A DNA stretch of 64,000 nucleotides, taken from NCBI RefSeq assembly GCF_023277925.1, contig NZ_CP063832.1, positions 5,191,501 through 5,255,500 on the forward strand. The letters run 5' to 3'. Position numbers and translations under genes: made by a program. Shown in pieces: positions 48,929 through 58,372 of the stretch (its first letter is position 1; the number at the start of each line of letters is the position of its first letter). Source of the stretch: Pseudomonas entomophila (GTDB lineage Bacteria; Pseudomonadota; Gammaproteobacteria; Pseudomonadales; Pseudomonadaceae). The notes under the pieces were generated by a model. That model saw only the letters and a program-made list of their open reading frames with translations. It had not been told where the DNA came from and did no database searches.

Positions 48929-49174
48929 TCAGTTCCAATCCGTTCCTCCCGGGCGCAATGCCCGCGCATAGCAGAACAGGAACAGGTTGCGCACCACCTC
49001 CTTGAGCACTCCAGGTTCACTCGAGTTCAACCCGGTAAGATCCAGGTCACCCTGGTCGCGCAGTTCGTCGAGCGCGTCTTCTTCCAGCACGGCGCAGACT
49101 TCGCCAGTCTCGCGATGCAGGATGCGCAGGTAGGGGTGGGGGCGGTCGAGCCAGGCGTCGATCAGATAGGTCAT
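48929..49174 (-). CDS. Iron-regulated 81-aa conserved protein (Fur-box controlled)
   Basis: A small soluble protein (MTYLIDAWLDRPHPYLRILH...), rich in Asp, Glu and Leu, with a C-terminal helix VVRNLFLFCYARALRP. I know no domain for it. ATG at 49172-49174 follows AAGGAGAAT. A Fur box lies 30-48 bp upstream, so it should be derepressed by iron starvation. In P. aeruginosa the gene beside ispB (PA4570, as I recall) is a strongly iron-responsive hypothetical, and this position and size match it. Confidence 0.82.
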   Translation of the reverse strand: MTYLIDAWLDRPHPYLRILHRETGEVCAVLEEDALDELRDQGDLDLTGLNSSEPGVLKEVVRNLFLFCYARALRPGGTDWN

Positions 49175-49203
49175 GGCTATTCTCCTTGGATAACGGTTCC
49201 AAT

Positions 49204-49222
49204 GAGAATAATTCTTATTATC
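49204..49222. promoter_or_regulatory. Fur box
   Basis: GAGAATAATTCTTATTATC matches the 19-bp consensus GATAATGATAATCATTATC at 14 positions, in an AT-rich island 30 bp before the 81-aa gene. Confidence 0.8.
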
Positions 49223-49322
49223 AAAATAGCAAGAGACTATTGGAAGTTTTCTTCCCAATGGTGCGGGCGATCCCGTTGCAGGATCTGTCAGGGCCGCCCG
49301 GCGGGCAGCCCCGAGGTAAGAC

Positions 49323-49664
49323 TCAGACCTTGCGCACGAACTCGGACTTCAGCTTCATCGCGCCGATGCCGTCGATCTTGCAGTCGATGTCGTGGTCGCC
49401 ATCGCACAGGCGGATGTTCTTGACCTTGGTGCCGACTTTGACCACGAGCGATGAACCCTTGACCTTGAGGTCCTTGATCACGGTGACAGTGTCGCCGTCC
49501 TGCAGGATGTTGCCGACCGAATCCTTCTTCACCACGTCATCGCTGGCGGCATCGGCTTCGCCACTGGCCGACCACTCGTGGGCGCATTCGGGGCAGATCA
49601 GCTGGGTGCCATCCTCGTAGGTGTATTCGGAGTTGCATTGGGGGCAGGGTGGCAGAGTGCTCAC
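49323..49664 (-). CDS. yjdM: Zinc-ribbon protein YjdM (PhnA family)
   Basis: A 113-aa protein. An N-terminal zinc ribbon has two CxxC pairs (CPQC and CPEC) and is followed by the PhnA/YjdM SH3-like domain: [20 protein letters not shown] and [12 protein letters not shown]. The start is GTG at 49662-49664 with AAGGAAAA upstream, so a longer in-frame extension is rejected. Despite the older phosphonate name, the true role is unknown. It is the same orientation as the 81-aa gene, with the Fur box between them. Confidence 0.9.
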   Translation of the reverse strand: MSTLPPCPQCNSEYTYEDGTQLICPECAHEWSASGEADAASDDVVKKDSVGNILQDGDTVTVIKDLKVKGSSLVVKVGTKVKNIRLCDGDHDIDCKIDGIGAMKLKSEFVRKV

Positions 49665-49735
49665 GGCTTTTCCTTTCAAGTACAGACGAACAAAGGCGCA
49701 CATTGTATAAGGTTTTGTGTTTGTGTGCACAAATG

Positions 49736-49803
49736 CATCGCGGGGCAGGCCCGCTCGCACGCCGATACACCTCCAGGCGTGGGAGCGGGCTTGCCCCGCG
49801 ATG
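49736..49803. repeat. Palindromic repeat of the CGCGGGGCAGGCCCGCTC class
   Basis: CATCGCGGGGCAGGCCCGCT and AGCGGGCTTGCCCCGCGATG are inverted arms just beyond the ispB stop. It belongs to a different REP class from most others in the window. Confidence 0.85.
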
Positions 49804-49814
49804 TGGAATTTCGA

Positions 49815-50783
49815 TCAGTGCGTGCGTGCTACCGCGAATTCACTCAGTTCGACCAGCGCATCCCGGTACTCGCTGGCTGGCAGCACTTCCAGGCAGGCGA
49901 TGGCGCGGGCAACGTAGTCGCGGGCCATCTGCGCGGTATAGGCCAGGGCGCCGGAGGCTTCGACGGCGATGCGGATCTGCTCCAGGTCCTCGAGGCCACC
50001 CTTCTGGATCGCTTGGCGCACCAGCGCCGCTTGTTCCGGGGTGCCTTCGCGCATGGCGTAGATCAGTGGCAGGGTGGGCTTGCCTTCGGCCAGGTCGTCG
50101 CCGACGTTCTTGCCGAGGGTTTCCGAGTCGCCTTTGTAGTCCAGCAGGTCGTCGACCAGCTGGAAGGCCACGCCCAGGTGGTCACCGAAGGTGCGCAGGG
50201 CCTCGCGCTGCTCGTCGCTGGCGCCGGCCAGCGCGGCGGCGCTGTGAGTCGAGGCCTCGAACAGCATCGCGGTCTTGCCGCGGATGACGTCCATGTAGAT
50301 TTCCTCGGTGGTGCTGGCGTCGCGCACACGCGACAGCTGCAGCACTTCACCCTCGGCGATCACGCGGGTGGCCTTGGAGAGGATCTGCATGACCGGCATC
50401 GAGCCCAGTTCGACCATCATCTCGAACGAACGCGAATAGAGGAAGTCGCCCACCAGCACGCTCGGGGCGTTGCCCCACAAGGCGTTGGCGGTGGAGCGGC
50501 CACGGCGCATGCCGGACATGTCGACCACGTCGTCATGCAGCAGCGTGGCGGTATGCAGGAACTCGATGGTCGCCGCCAGCAGGCGCAGGTCATCGCCTTC
50601 GCGGCCCAAGGCCTTGCCGCACAGCAGCACCAGCAGCGGGCGCAGGCGCTTGCCGCCAGCGGACGTGATATAGTCGCCGATCTTCGATACCAGCGGCACG
50701 CGCGAGGTCAGCTGCTTCTTGATGATCTCGTCGACGGCGCTGAAATCATCAGCTACCGCGCGGTAGAAGGTTTGGGGTTGCAT
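49815..50783 (-). CDS. ispB: Polyprenyl diphosphate synthase (octaprenyl/nonaprenyl)
   Basis: A 322-aa all-helical trans-prenyltransferase that makes the ubiquinone side chain. The two Asp-rich motifs are LLHDDVVD (about residue 85) and VDDLLDYKGD (about 210), and [12 protein letters not shown] provides the IPP-binding residues. Pseudomonads use ubiquinone-9, so nonaprenyl may be the product despite the ispB name. I prefer ATG at 50783 (MQPQTFYRAV, with GGAGC upstream) over ATG at 50795. It is divergent from rplU-rpmA-obg, the E. coli arrangement. Confidence 0.94.
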   Translation of the reverse strand: MQPQTFYRAVADDFSAVDEIIKKQLTSRVPLVSKIGDYITSAGGKRLRPLLVLLCGKALGREGDDLRLLAATIEFLHTATLLHDDVVDMSGMRRGRSTANALWGNAPSVLVGDFLYSRSFEMMVELGSMPVMQILSKATRVIAEGEVLQLSRVRDASTTEEIYMDVIRGKTAMLFEASTHSAAALAGASDEQREALRTFGDHLGVAFQLVDDLLDYKGDSETLGKNVGDDLAEGKPTLPLIYAMREGTPEQAALVRQAIQKGGLEDLEQIRIAVEASGALAYTAQMARDYVARAIACLEVLPASEYRDALVELSEFAVARTH

Positions 50784-50868
50784 CGGCTGCTCCATTGAGG
50801 TTGCGCGGCATGCTAGGTCGCGGGTACCGGTGTGTCAAGGCGCGGTGGCCGTGGCCCCGGGCCGGTAC

Positions 50869-50897
50869 TTGCAAGCATTTATAGGGTTGCGTACAAT
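50869..50897 (+). promoter_or_regulatory. Sigma-70 promoter of rplU-rpmA
   Basis: TTGCAA, a 17-bp spacer and TACAAT lie 132 bp upstream of rplU. The boxes match the consensus well, and the spacing is ideal. The 245-bp divergent region also carries the ispB leader. Confidence 0.75.
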
Positions 50898-51028
50898 CGC
50901 GCACCCTAACTTTCCTGGGCAGCACCTGCCTTACGCAATTGCGCCGGGCCTTTCCAGCCTTGTGCAGCCATGCCAGCCAATACTCATCATATAAAGCGCT
51001 GGGTGAGCAGGATTATCGGAGAAATACC

Positions 51029-51343
51029 ATGTCTTACGCAGTAATCGTTACCGGCGGCAAGCAGTACAAAGTCGCTGAAGGTGAATTCCTCAAGATCGAG
51101 AAGCTGGAAGTCGCCACCGGCGAATCCGTGACTTTCGATCGCGTCCTGCTGGTCGCCAACGGTGACGACGTCACCATCGGTGCTCCAGTTGTTGCTGGCG
51201 CTAAAGTAGTGGCCGAAGTCGTTTCCCAAGGCCGCCACGACAAGGTTCGCATCATCAAGTTCCGTCGTCGTAAGCACCACATGAAGCGCATGGGCCACCG
51301 CCAGTGGTTCACCGAGATCAAAATCACCGGTATCCAGGCTTAA
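51029..51343 (+). CDS. rplU: 50S ribosomal protein L21
   Basis: A 104-aa 23S rRNA-binding protein. Start [26 protein letters not shown] is canonical and the family C-terminal basic segment [21 protein letters not shown] is intact. ATG at 51029 is preceded by CGGAGAAA. rpmA follows 37 bp later, the universal rplU-rpmA pair. Confidence 0.97.
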   Translation: MSYAVIVTGGKQYKVAEGEFLKIEKLEVATGESVTFDRVLLVANGDDVTIGAPVVAGAKVVAEVVSQGRHDKVRIIKFRRRKHHMKRMGHRQWFTEIKITGIQA

Positions 51344-51380
51344 TCGCCCCGATCCCCTGAATTTATTGGAGAATTGAACC

Positions 51381-51638
51381 ATGGCTCACAAGAAGGCTGG
51401 TGGTAGTACTCGTAACGGTCGCGACTCAGAATCTAAACGCCTTGGCGTGAAGATGTATGGCGGCCAGGTTATCAAGCCGGGCAACATCATCGTCCGTCAG
51501 CGCGGCACCGAATTCCACGCTGGCTACGGCGTTGGCATGGGCAAGGACCACACCTTGTTCGCCAAGATCGAAGGCGTGATCAAGTTCGAGAAGAAAGGCG
51601 AGTTCATGCGCCGTTACGTGAGCATCGTCGCCGCTTAA
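51381..51638 (+). CDS. rpmA: 50S ribosomal protein L27
   Basis: An 85-aa protein near the peptidyl-transferase centre. N-terminus [24 protein letters not shown] and the [23 protein letters not shown] segment are diagnostic. It lacks the cleavable N-terminal extension of Firmicutes L27. A strong terminator follows, so obg probably has its own promoter or depends on read-through. Confidence 0.97.
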
Positions 51639-51655
51639 TCGCGACGTCGCTCCAG

Positions 51656-51683
51656 AAGCCCCGTCATGCGACGGGGCTTTTTC
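51656..51683 (+). terminator. Rho-independent terminator of rplU-rpmA
   Basis: AAGCCCCGTC-ATGC-GACGGGGCTT followed by TTTT. Confidence 0.93.
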
Positions 51684-51826
51684 GTTTGTGGTGAGCCTCT
51701 TGCAAAGCTGTTTGAATGGGCTGCCGGCGTTGGTTTCTGGTTCGTACGGGGCCGCCGCGCTCATCTTTGCAAGAGCCTCAGGTTTTTCTGGTTTTCGACT
51801 CGTCGTCCGACGAGAGGCGGTTTTGA

Positions 51827-53050
<1,224 letters not shown>

Positions 53051-53066
53051 TCGGTTGCAGTACACT

Positions 53067-53094
53067 AAACGCCGCTCTCTGGAGCGGCGTTTTT
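53067..53094 (+). terminator. Rho-independent terminator of obg
   Basis: AACGCCGCT-CTCTGG-AGCGGCGTT followed by TTT, 16 bp past the stop. Confidence 0.92.
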
Positions 53095-53137
53095 GTATCC
53101 ACGGTATCTACAGATTCGACATAGGTTGGAAGAGAAG

Positions 53138-54256
53138 ATGCGAAGCAAGGTGACTGGCGCCCAGCGCTGGGTCGTGAAGATCGGCAGCGCGCTGCTGACC
53201 GCCGATGGCAAGGGGCTGGACCGCGGCGCCATGGCGGTGTGGGTCGAGCAGATGGTGGCCCTGCGCGAAGCGGGCGTGGAACTGGTGCTGGTCTCCTCCG
53301 GGGCCGTGGCCGCTGGCATGAGCCAGTTGGGCTGGACTTCGCGACCGAGCGCGATGAACGAGCTGCAGGCTGCCGCTTCGATTGGCCAGATGCGCCTGGT
53401 GCAGGCCTGGGAGTCGAGCTTCGGCGAGCACGGCAAGCACACCGCGCAGATCTTGCTGACCCACGACGACCTTTCCGACCGCAAGCGCTACCTCAATGCG
53501 CGCAGCACCCTGCGCACGCTGGTCGACCTGGGCGTGGTGCCGGTGATCAACGAGAACGACACTGTGGTCACCGACGAAATTCGCTTCGGCGACAACGACA
53601 CCCTGGCCGCGCTGGTAGCCAACCTGGTGGAAGCCGACCTGCTGGTGATCCTCACCGACCGCGATGGCATGTTCGATGCCGACCCGCGCAACAACCCCGA
53701 AGCCCAACTGATCTACGAAGCCCGTGCCGATGACCCGGCGCTGGATGCCGTGGCCGGTGGCACTGGTGGCGCCCTGGGCCGTGGCGGTATGCAGACCAAG
53801 CTGCGCGCTGCGCGCCTGGCCGCCCGTTCGGGTGCTCATACCATCATCATCGGTGGCCGCATCGAGCGTGTGCTGGACCGCTTGAAGGCCGGCGAGCGCC
53901 TGGGCACTCTGCTGTCGCCCGAGCGCGGCATGCTCGCAGCCCGCAAGCAGTGGCTGGCCGGGCACCTGCAGACCCGTGGCACCCTGGTGCTCGACGCAGG
54001 TGCCGTGAAGGCCCTGCGCGAATCGAACAAGAGCCTGTTGCCGGTGGGGGTGAAGACCGTGCAGGGCAGCTTCCGCCGTGGCGAGATGGTGGTCTGCGTC
54101 GGCCCGGATGGCCAGGAGATCGCCCGTGGCTTGGCCAACTACAGCGCCCTGGAGGCGCAGAAGATCATCGGCCAGCCATCCGATGCCATCGAGAGCCTGT
54201 TGGGCTACAGCGCCGAGCCCGAACTGGTGCACCGCGACAATCTGGTTTTGGTCTGA
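53138..54256 (+). CDS. proB: Glutamate 5-kinase
   Basis: A 372-aa enzyme catalysing the first, feedback-inhibited step of proline synthesis. The amino-acid kinase domain ([31 protein letters not shown]) is followed by a C-terminal PUA domain (about 280-372). I chose ATG at 53138 ([16 protein letters not shown]) with GGAAGAGAAG upstream. An in-frame extension from 53093 would lie across the obg terminator. creA follows 11 bp later. Confidence 0.95.
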   Translation: MRSKVTGAQRWVVKIGSALLTADGKGLDRGAMAVWVEQMVALREAGVELVLVSSGAVAAGMSQLGWTSRPSAMNELQAAASIGQMRLVQAWESSFGEHGKHTAQILLTHDDLSDRKRYLNARSTLRTLVDLGVVPVINENDTVVTDEIRFGDNDTLAALVANLVEADLLVILTDRDGMFDADPRNNPEAQLIYEARADDPALDAVAGGTGGALGRGGMQTKLRAARLAARSGAHTIIIGGRIERVLDRLKAGERLGTLLSPERGMLAARKQWLAGHLQTRGTLVLDAGAVKALRESNKSLLPVGVKTVQGSFRRGEMVVCVGPDGQEIARGLANYSALEAQKIIGQPSDAIESLLGYSAEPELVHRDNLVLV

Positions 54257-54267
54257 AGGAGATCACT

Positions 54268-54726
54268 GTGCTGAAAAGGATGTTTGCCGTGGCGGCGCTG
54301 CTGCTGCCGATGCTGGCTGGGGCCGAGGAGATCGGCCAGGTGTCCACCGTGTTCAAGTTCGTCGGGCCGAACGACCGGATTGTGGTCGAGGCGTTCGATG
54401 ACCCGAAGGTCGACGGCGTGACCTGCTACCTGTCGCGGGCCAAGACCGGTGGTATCAAGGGTGGGTTGGGGTTGGCCGAGGACCGAGCCGAAGCATCGAT
54501 TGCCTGCCGTCAGGTGGGGCCGATCCACTTCAAGGGTGACTTGAAAGACGGCGAGGAGGTGTTCAAGGAGCGCACCTCGCTGGTGTTCAAGACCATGCAG
54601 GTGGTGCGTTTTCTCGACAAGAAGCGCAATACGCTGGTGTACCTGGTGTACAGCGACCGGGTGATCGAGGGTAGCCCGCAGAATGCGGTGACGGCGATTC
54701 CGATCGTGCCGTGGGCGCAGCAATAA
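54268..54726 (+). CDS. creA: CreA family periplasmic protein
   Basis: A 152-aa exported protein with a short signal peptide ([19 protein letters not shown]) and the CreA core: [25 protein letters not shown] is represented by [17 protein letters not shown], then [15 protein letters not shown]. It starts with GTG at 54268 preceded by AAGGAG. Two conserved Cys could form a disulfide. The biochemical role is unknown. It is separated from proB by 11 bp, so co-transcription is likely. Confidence 0.92.
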   Translation: MLKRMFAVAALLLPMLAGAEEIGQVSTVFKFVGPNDRIVVEAFDDPKVDGVTCYLSRAKTGGIKGGLGLAEDRAEASIACRQVGPIHFKGDLKDGEEVFKERTSLVFKTMQVVRFLDKKRNTLVYLVYSDRVIEGSPQNAVTAIPIVPWAQQ

Positions 54727-54740
54727 CCGATTGATCGCCG

Positions 54741-54757
54741 GGAGGCCTTTGGCCTCC
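54741..54757 (+). terminator. Short hairpin after creA
   Basis: GGAGGCC-TTT-GGCCTCC is followed by only two T. It may end proB-creA transcription. Confidence 0.55.
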
Positions 54758-54758
54758 A

Positions 54759-54812
54759 TTCGCGGATAAATCCGCTCCCACAGGGGCTGTAGGAGCGGAT
54801 TCATCCGCGATG
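54759..54812. repeat. REP palindrome pair
   Basis: TTCGCGGATAAATCCGCTCC and GGAGCGGATTCATCCGCGAT face each other between convergent creA and mksB. The class is GTAGGAGCGGATTCATCCGCG. Confidence 0.82.
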
Positions 54813-54836
54813 GGCCGCAAAGCGGCCCCAATTACC

Positions 54837-57668
54837 TCAGGCCAGTTCTTCGGCCTCATCCTCGCGCACGATCGCCTTCACCTCGTCGCGACGGCTGATG
54901 TACTTCCAGTCCGCTTCGTCGATGTAGATGCCATTCGGCCCGCTACCACCCTCAAGATCAATCGCCACCCGCGCCGACACCTGCGGCTTCACGCTCGCCA
55001 GGATCGGCACGAAGCCCAGTTGCTGGCTGGTCTCCAGCAACGCGGCCTGGTTGCGTTCGTCGATGTCCGCCGCCTCGTCGAGGTAGTACGGCAGGCGAAT
55101 GCGCCCGGCCAGGTCGCGGTCCATCAGGTGCAGCAACAGATACATGTTGGTCAGCGCCTTGATGGTCATGGTGGTGCCGTTCGAGGCGGCGCCGTCGATG
55201 TCGGCGTGAATTACCGGCTGGCTGTTGATCTTGGTGATCTCGAAGGCCAGTTCGAACAGGTCCTTCAGGCCCAGCTGGTTGTGGTTGGCCGCCACCAGCC
55301 GTGCCAGGTACTCCTTGGCCTCTTCGTTCTTGTGGTCCTGATCGGCGTTTTGCGTCAGGTCGAACACCGACAGTGTCTCACCTTCCTCGTACTGGCCGGC
55401 GCTGTGGATGATCTGGTCGATGTGCTTGAGCGCTTCTTTGTTCGGTGCCAGTACCACGCGGAAGCTCTCCAGGTTCGACACCTGGCGTTTGTTGATCTCA
55501 CGGTTGAACAGCGCCAGCTGGTGCTCGAGGCTGTCGTAGTCGCTGCGGATGTTGCGCAGGGTCCGGGCGATGTCGGTGACTGCGGCGCGACGGGCCTTGG
55601 CCAGTGTCAGCGCTTCCTCGGTGCGGTGCGAGTAGGCGTTGATCAGCAGTTGCAGGCGGCGCTCCATGTCGTCTTCGCTGTCGAACTTGGCCACGCCTTT
55701 GAGGCGTACCTGGGCGTACAGCGCTTCGATCTGGTTGTCCACGCGCTGCAGGGCTTGCCAGCTGTCCTGGTAGTCGTTGAGCAGCGGCAGCAGGTTGTCC
55801 ATGGAGTCGTCGATCGCCTCCATGAACGGCGTGCCGAACGGCAGGTCGGCCGGCAGCAGCTGGCGACGGCGCAGGGCGTCTTCCAGGGTGCGCTGCTTGG
55901 CTTCCAGGTCGGCGATCTGTCGGCCCACCAGTTGCAGCTTGGCCGACAGCTGCTGGACGCGCTCGGTGAAGGCGTCGCTGGAGCGCTTGAGCTCGTCCTG
56001 GGCCGCTTCCAGCTGGCCCAGCTGCTCCATTTTTTCCGGCTCTTCGGCGGCCAGGGTTTCGGTGCGGCGGAAGTCCTCCAGGGCCTTCTGCGCGTCCAGC
56101 ACCTGTTGGTACAGCGCCTCGGTCTGCGCTTTGCTGGCGGCGCGGTCGAGGGCCACGGCTTGCTGGGTCTTGAGCTGCTTGAGCTCTTTCTCCAGGCGTT
56201 CCTTCTGGTCGCGCAGGGCCGCGCGGTCGGCCAGCGCCTGCAGCGCGGGTGGGTCGATGTGCGAGATGTCGATGGACAGGCCTGGCACTTCGAAGCGCTC
56301 GCCCTTGAAGCGGTCGAGCACGCCTTCCAGGGTTTTCACCCACACGTCGCTGTCGTCCAGCTCGATGCCGCGGTCACCCATTGGCAGGCTGAACAGCGCG
56401 CCGTTGAACAGGCGCATCAGGCGGTCCACGTCCTGCTGCGAGAACTCTTCGCGCAGGCGGGCGTAGCTGTTGTTGTCGGCGTGGTCGAGCTGCTGCTTGA
56501 CCGCCTTGACGCGTTTTTCCAGGTCGCGCACGCGCTCGTCGAGGTCCTCGGCGGAGAACTGCCGCGACTGGGCCAGGGCGCCGGCCAGTTCGTCGTGGGC
56601 ATCCTTGGCGGCCAGCAGTTGCTGTTCCAGCACCTTGACGTCGGTGACCAGGGCGAAGCGGTGCTTGAGTACCGACAGCTCGCCCAGCCAGCGCTGGATG
56701 CCGGTGATCTCGCGCTCCAGGCGCATCAGCTCCTGGGTGCCGCCGCGCTGGTCGTTCTGCAGGCGGTCTTGCTCGCCGCGGTAGTGCTCGGACTGGATGA
56801 CCAGCTCTTCCTTGCGCGCCATGGCGTAGTCCTGCCAGGTGCCCAGCAGGTTGTCGAGCAGTGGCGAAATACGGTGCAGCTTGCCGCGCAGGATGTCGCG
56901 CTGAGCCACGCCGCCGGCCAGGGCTTCGACCAGGGGGCCTGCGGCCACCAGGGCGTTGTAGTCGCCCTCCATGCGGCGCACGTCGCGGAAAGCCTCTTCG
57001 CAGGCAGCGATGTAGTCGACGCTGCCCGAGCGCAGGCTGTGCTCGAAGGCGTCGAGGAACAGCTGCTTGAGCTTGGCGGCGGTGATTTCGCGCATGTGCA
57101 GCAGGTTGATGAACAGGGCGCGGAAGGTCTTCAGGCTCTGCTCGCTGGTCGAGCGCAGCGGGATCAGGGTGAGGTCCAGCGGCACCGAGGTATGGCCACC
57201 GACCAGCAGCCGGCGCAGTTCGTCCGGCTTGAGCTCGTAGGCCTTCAGGCCATTGCGCTCGAGGTTGGTGAACAGCTCTTTCTGGCGCAGGCAGGTGTCG
57301 TCTTTCTGGTAGTGGGCCAGGTCCAGCTCGCCCTGGTAGGCGAAGAACTGGTGGCCGAAGCCACCACCCGGGCCGCGGCCGACCACACCGATCACATGGG
57401 GGCCATGGGGCAGGTTCAGTTCGCAGAGGATGTAGCTGGTGTCGGTGGCGAAGTAAAAGCGGCGCGACTGCTCCAGGCTGTACTTGCCGAAGCTCATGTC
57501 GGACATGCGCGCCAGGATCGGGAACTGCAGCGCGTTGATCGACGCCGATTTACCCAGGTTGTTGGCGCCATAGACCGACAGCGGGTGTTCCAGGGGGAAC
57601 AGGCCGAGGCTGTAGCCGGCGGTGTTGAGCAGTGCGAAGCGGCGGATGCCGTAGCGTTCCTGGCTCAT
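54837..57668 (-). CDS. mksB: Condensin subunit MksB (SMC-like ATPase)
   Basis: A 943-aa SMC/MukB-like ATPase that, with MksF and MksE, compacts and segregates the chromosome. The N-terminal Walker A is GANNLGKSAS (residues 34-43). Long coiled coils flank a central hinge-like region, with heptads around 290-400 and 470-700. The C-terminal half-ATPase carries DGAASNGTTMTIKALTNM (signature) and the Walker B PYYLDEAADID. ATG at 57668 overlaps the mksE stop by 4 bp. It is the last gene of the mksF-mksE-mksB operon and converges on creA. Confidence 0.9.
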   Translation of the reverse strand: MSQERYGIRRFALLNTAGYSLGLFPLEHPLSVYGANNLGKSASINALQFPILARMSDMSFGKYSLEQSRRFYFATDTSYILCELNLPHGPHVIGVVGRGPGGGFGHQFFAYQGELDLAHYQKDDTCLRQKELFTNLERNGLKAYELKPDELRRLLVGGHTSVPLDLTLIPLRSTSEQSLKTFRALFINLLHMREITAAKLKQLFLDAFEHSLRSGSVDYIAACEEAFRDVRRMEGDYNALVAAGPLVEALAGGVAQRDILRGKLHRISPLLDNLLGTWQDYAMARKEELVIQSEHYRGEQDRLQNDQRGGTQELMRLEREITGIQRWLGELSVLKHRFALVTDVKVLEQQLLAAKDAHDELAGALAQSRQFSAEDLDERVRDLEKRVKAVKQQLDHADNNSYARLREEFSQQDVDRLMRLFNGALFSLPMGDRGIELDDSDVWVKTLEGVLDRFKGERFEVPGLSIDISHIDPPALQALADRAALRDQKERLEKELKQLKTQQAVALDRAASKAQTEALYQQVLDAQKALEDFRRTETLAAEEPEKMEQLGQLEAAQDELKRSSDAFTERVQQLSAKLQLVGRQIADLEAKQRTLEDALRRRQLLPADLPFGTPFMEAIDDSMDNLLPLLNDYQDSWQALQRVDNQIEALYAQVRLKGVAKFDSEDDMERRLQLLINAYSHRTEEALTLAKARRAAVTDIARTLRNIRSDYDSLEHQLALFNREINKRQVSNLESFRVVLAPNKEALKHIDQIIHSAGQYEEGETLSVFDLTQNADQDHKNEEAKEYLARLVAANHNQLGLKDLFELAFEITKINSQPVIHADIDGAASNGTTMTIKALTNMYLLLHLMDRDLAGRIRLPYYLDEAADIDERNQAALLETSQQLGFVPILASVKPQVSARVAIDLEGGSGPNGIYIDEADWKYISRRDEVKAIVREDEAEELA

Positions 57669-58372
57669 GCGTCAATCTCCTGTTGCTCTTCGCGGATCGC
57701 CCGGGCCAGGGCATCCTCCTCGCTCTCCTCGCCATCGAACGGGGTGAGGTCGAGCGGGTCGTCGGTGCGGTTGAGTTCTTCGGGCGTCTCTTCCACCACC
57801 AGCACGGGTACCGGCAGCGGCAGGTCGCTGTGCAGGGTGGCGGCCAGGTCGCGGTCCTGCTGGACCGACAGGCACACGTCAAGGAAGCGGTGCATCGGCG
57901 GCATGAAGCGGTAGATGCCGCCTTCTTCGAAGGCGAAGCCCAGCTGGGTCATGCGGCGCATGATCTTTTCTTCGAGCTCGTCGACCGTCTGCACTTCGGC
58001 CTGCAGGAACAGGTCGCGGTACTTGTCCAGCAGCGACGGCAGTTCGTCGCGGCCGATGCTGCCACCGTCGAGCACGGCCATCGGGTCGCGGCCCTGGTCG
58101 GCCAAGTGCTCGACCAGGATGAAGGTGAACAGCGACAGGCGCTGGGCGGTCTTGTTGACCTGCGCGGCGGCTTGTTCGGGGACGAAGTAGTAGAAGCCAC
58201 GGGTGTCGCAGACCAACTCGAAACCGAGGGCCTTGAACAGGGTGCGGTATTGGTCCTGGAAGTTCGACAGCTGGGCGTACAGCTCCGGGTCGCGGCGGCT
58301 GATATGGAAGCCCTTGAACAGCTCGCGGAAGATCGGCGCGAGCTGGGACAGTTCGGAGAGATCAAGATGCAT
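57665..58372 (-). CDS. mksE: Condensin subunit MksE
   Basis: A 235-aa winged-helix kite-type subunit that links MksF to MksB. It has an N-terminal helical region (LSELSQLAPIFRELFKGFHISRRD) and a double winged-helix region ending FAFEEGGIYRFMPPMHRFLD. A very acidic C-terminal tail (DGEESEEDALARAIREEQQ) is typical of MukE/MksE proteins. It overlaps mksF by 11 bp upstream and mksB by 4 bp downstream, indicating tight translational coupling and fixed stoichiometry. Confidence 0.88.
   Translation of the reverse strand: MHLDLSELSQLAPIFRELFKGFHISRRDPELYAQLSNFQDQYRTLFKALGFELVCDTRGFYYFVPEQAAAQVNKTAQRLSLFTFILVEHLADQGRDPMAVLDGGSIGRDELPSLLDKYRDLFLQAEVQTVDELEEKIMRRMTQLGFAFEEGGIYRFMPPMHRFLDVCLSVQQDRDLAATLHSDLPLPVPVLVVEETPEELNRTDDPLDLTPFDGEESEEDALARAIREEQQEIDA

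Noticed and set aside
54810..57914. 1034-codon open frame antisense to mksB
   Set aside because: A striking length but it is a reverse reading of coiled-coil codons, giving an H/V/Q/L-rich protein, and would cross the convergent REP border with no promoter evidence.
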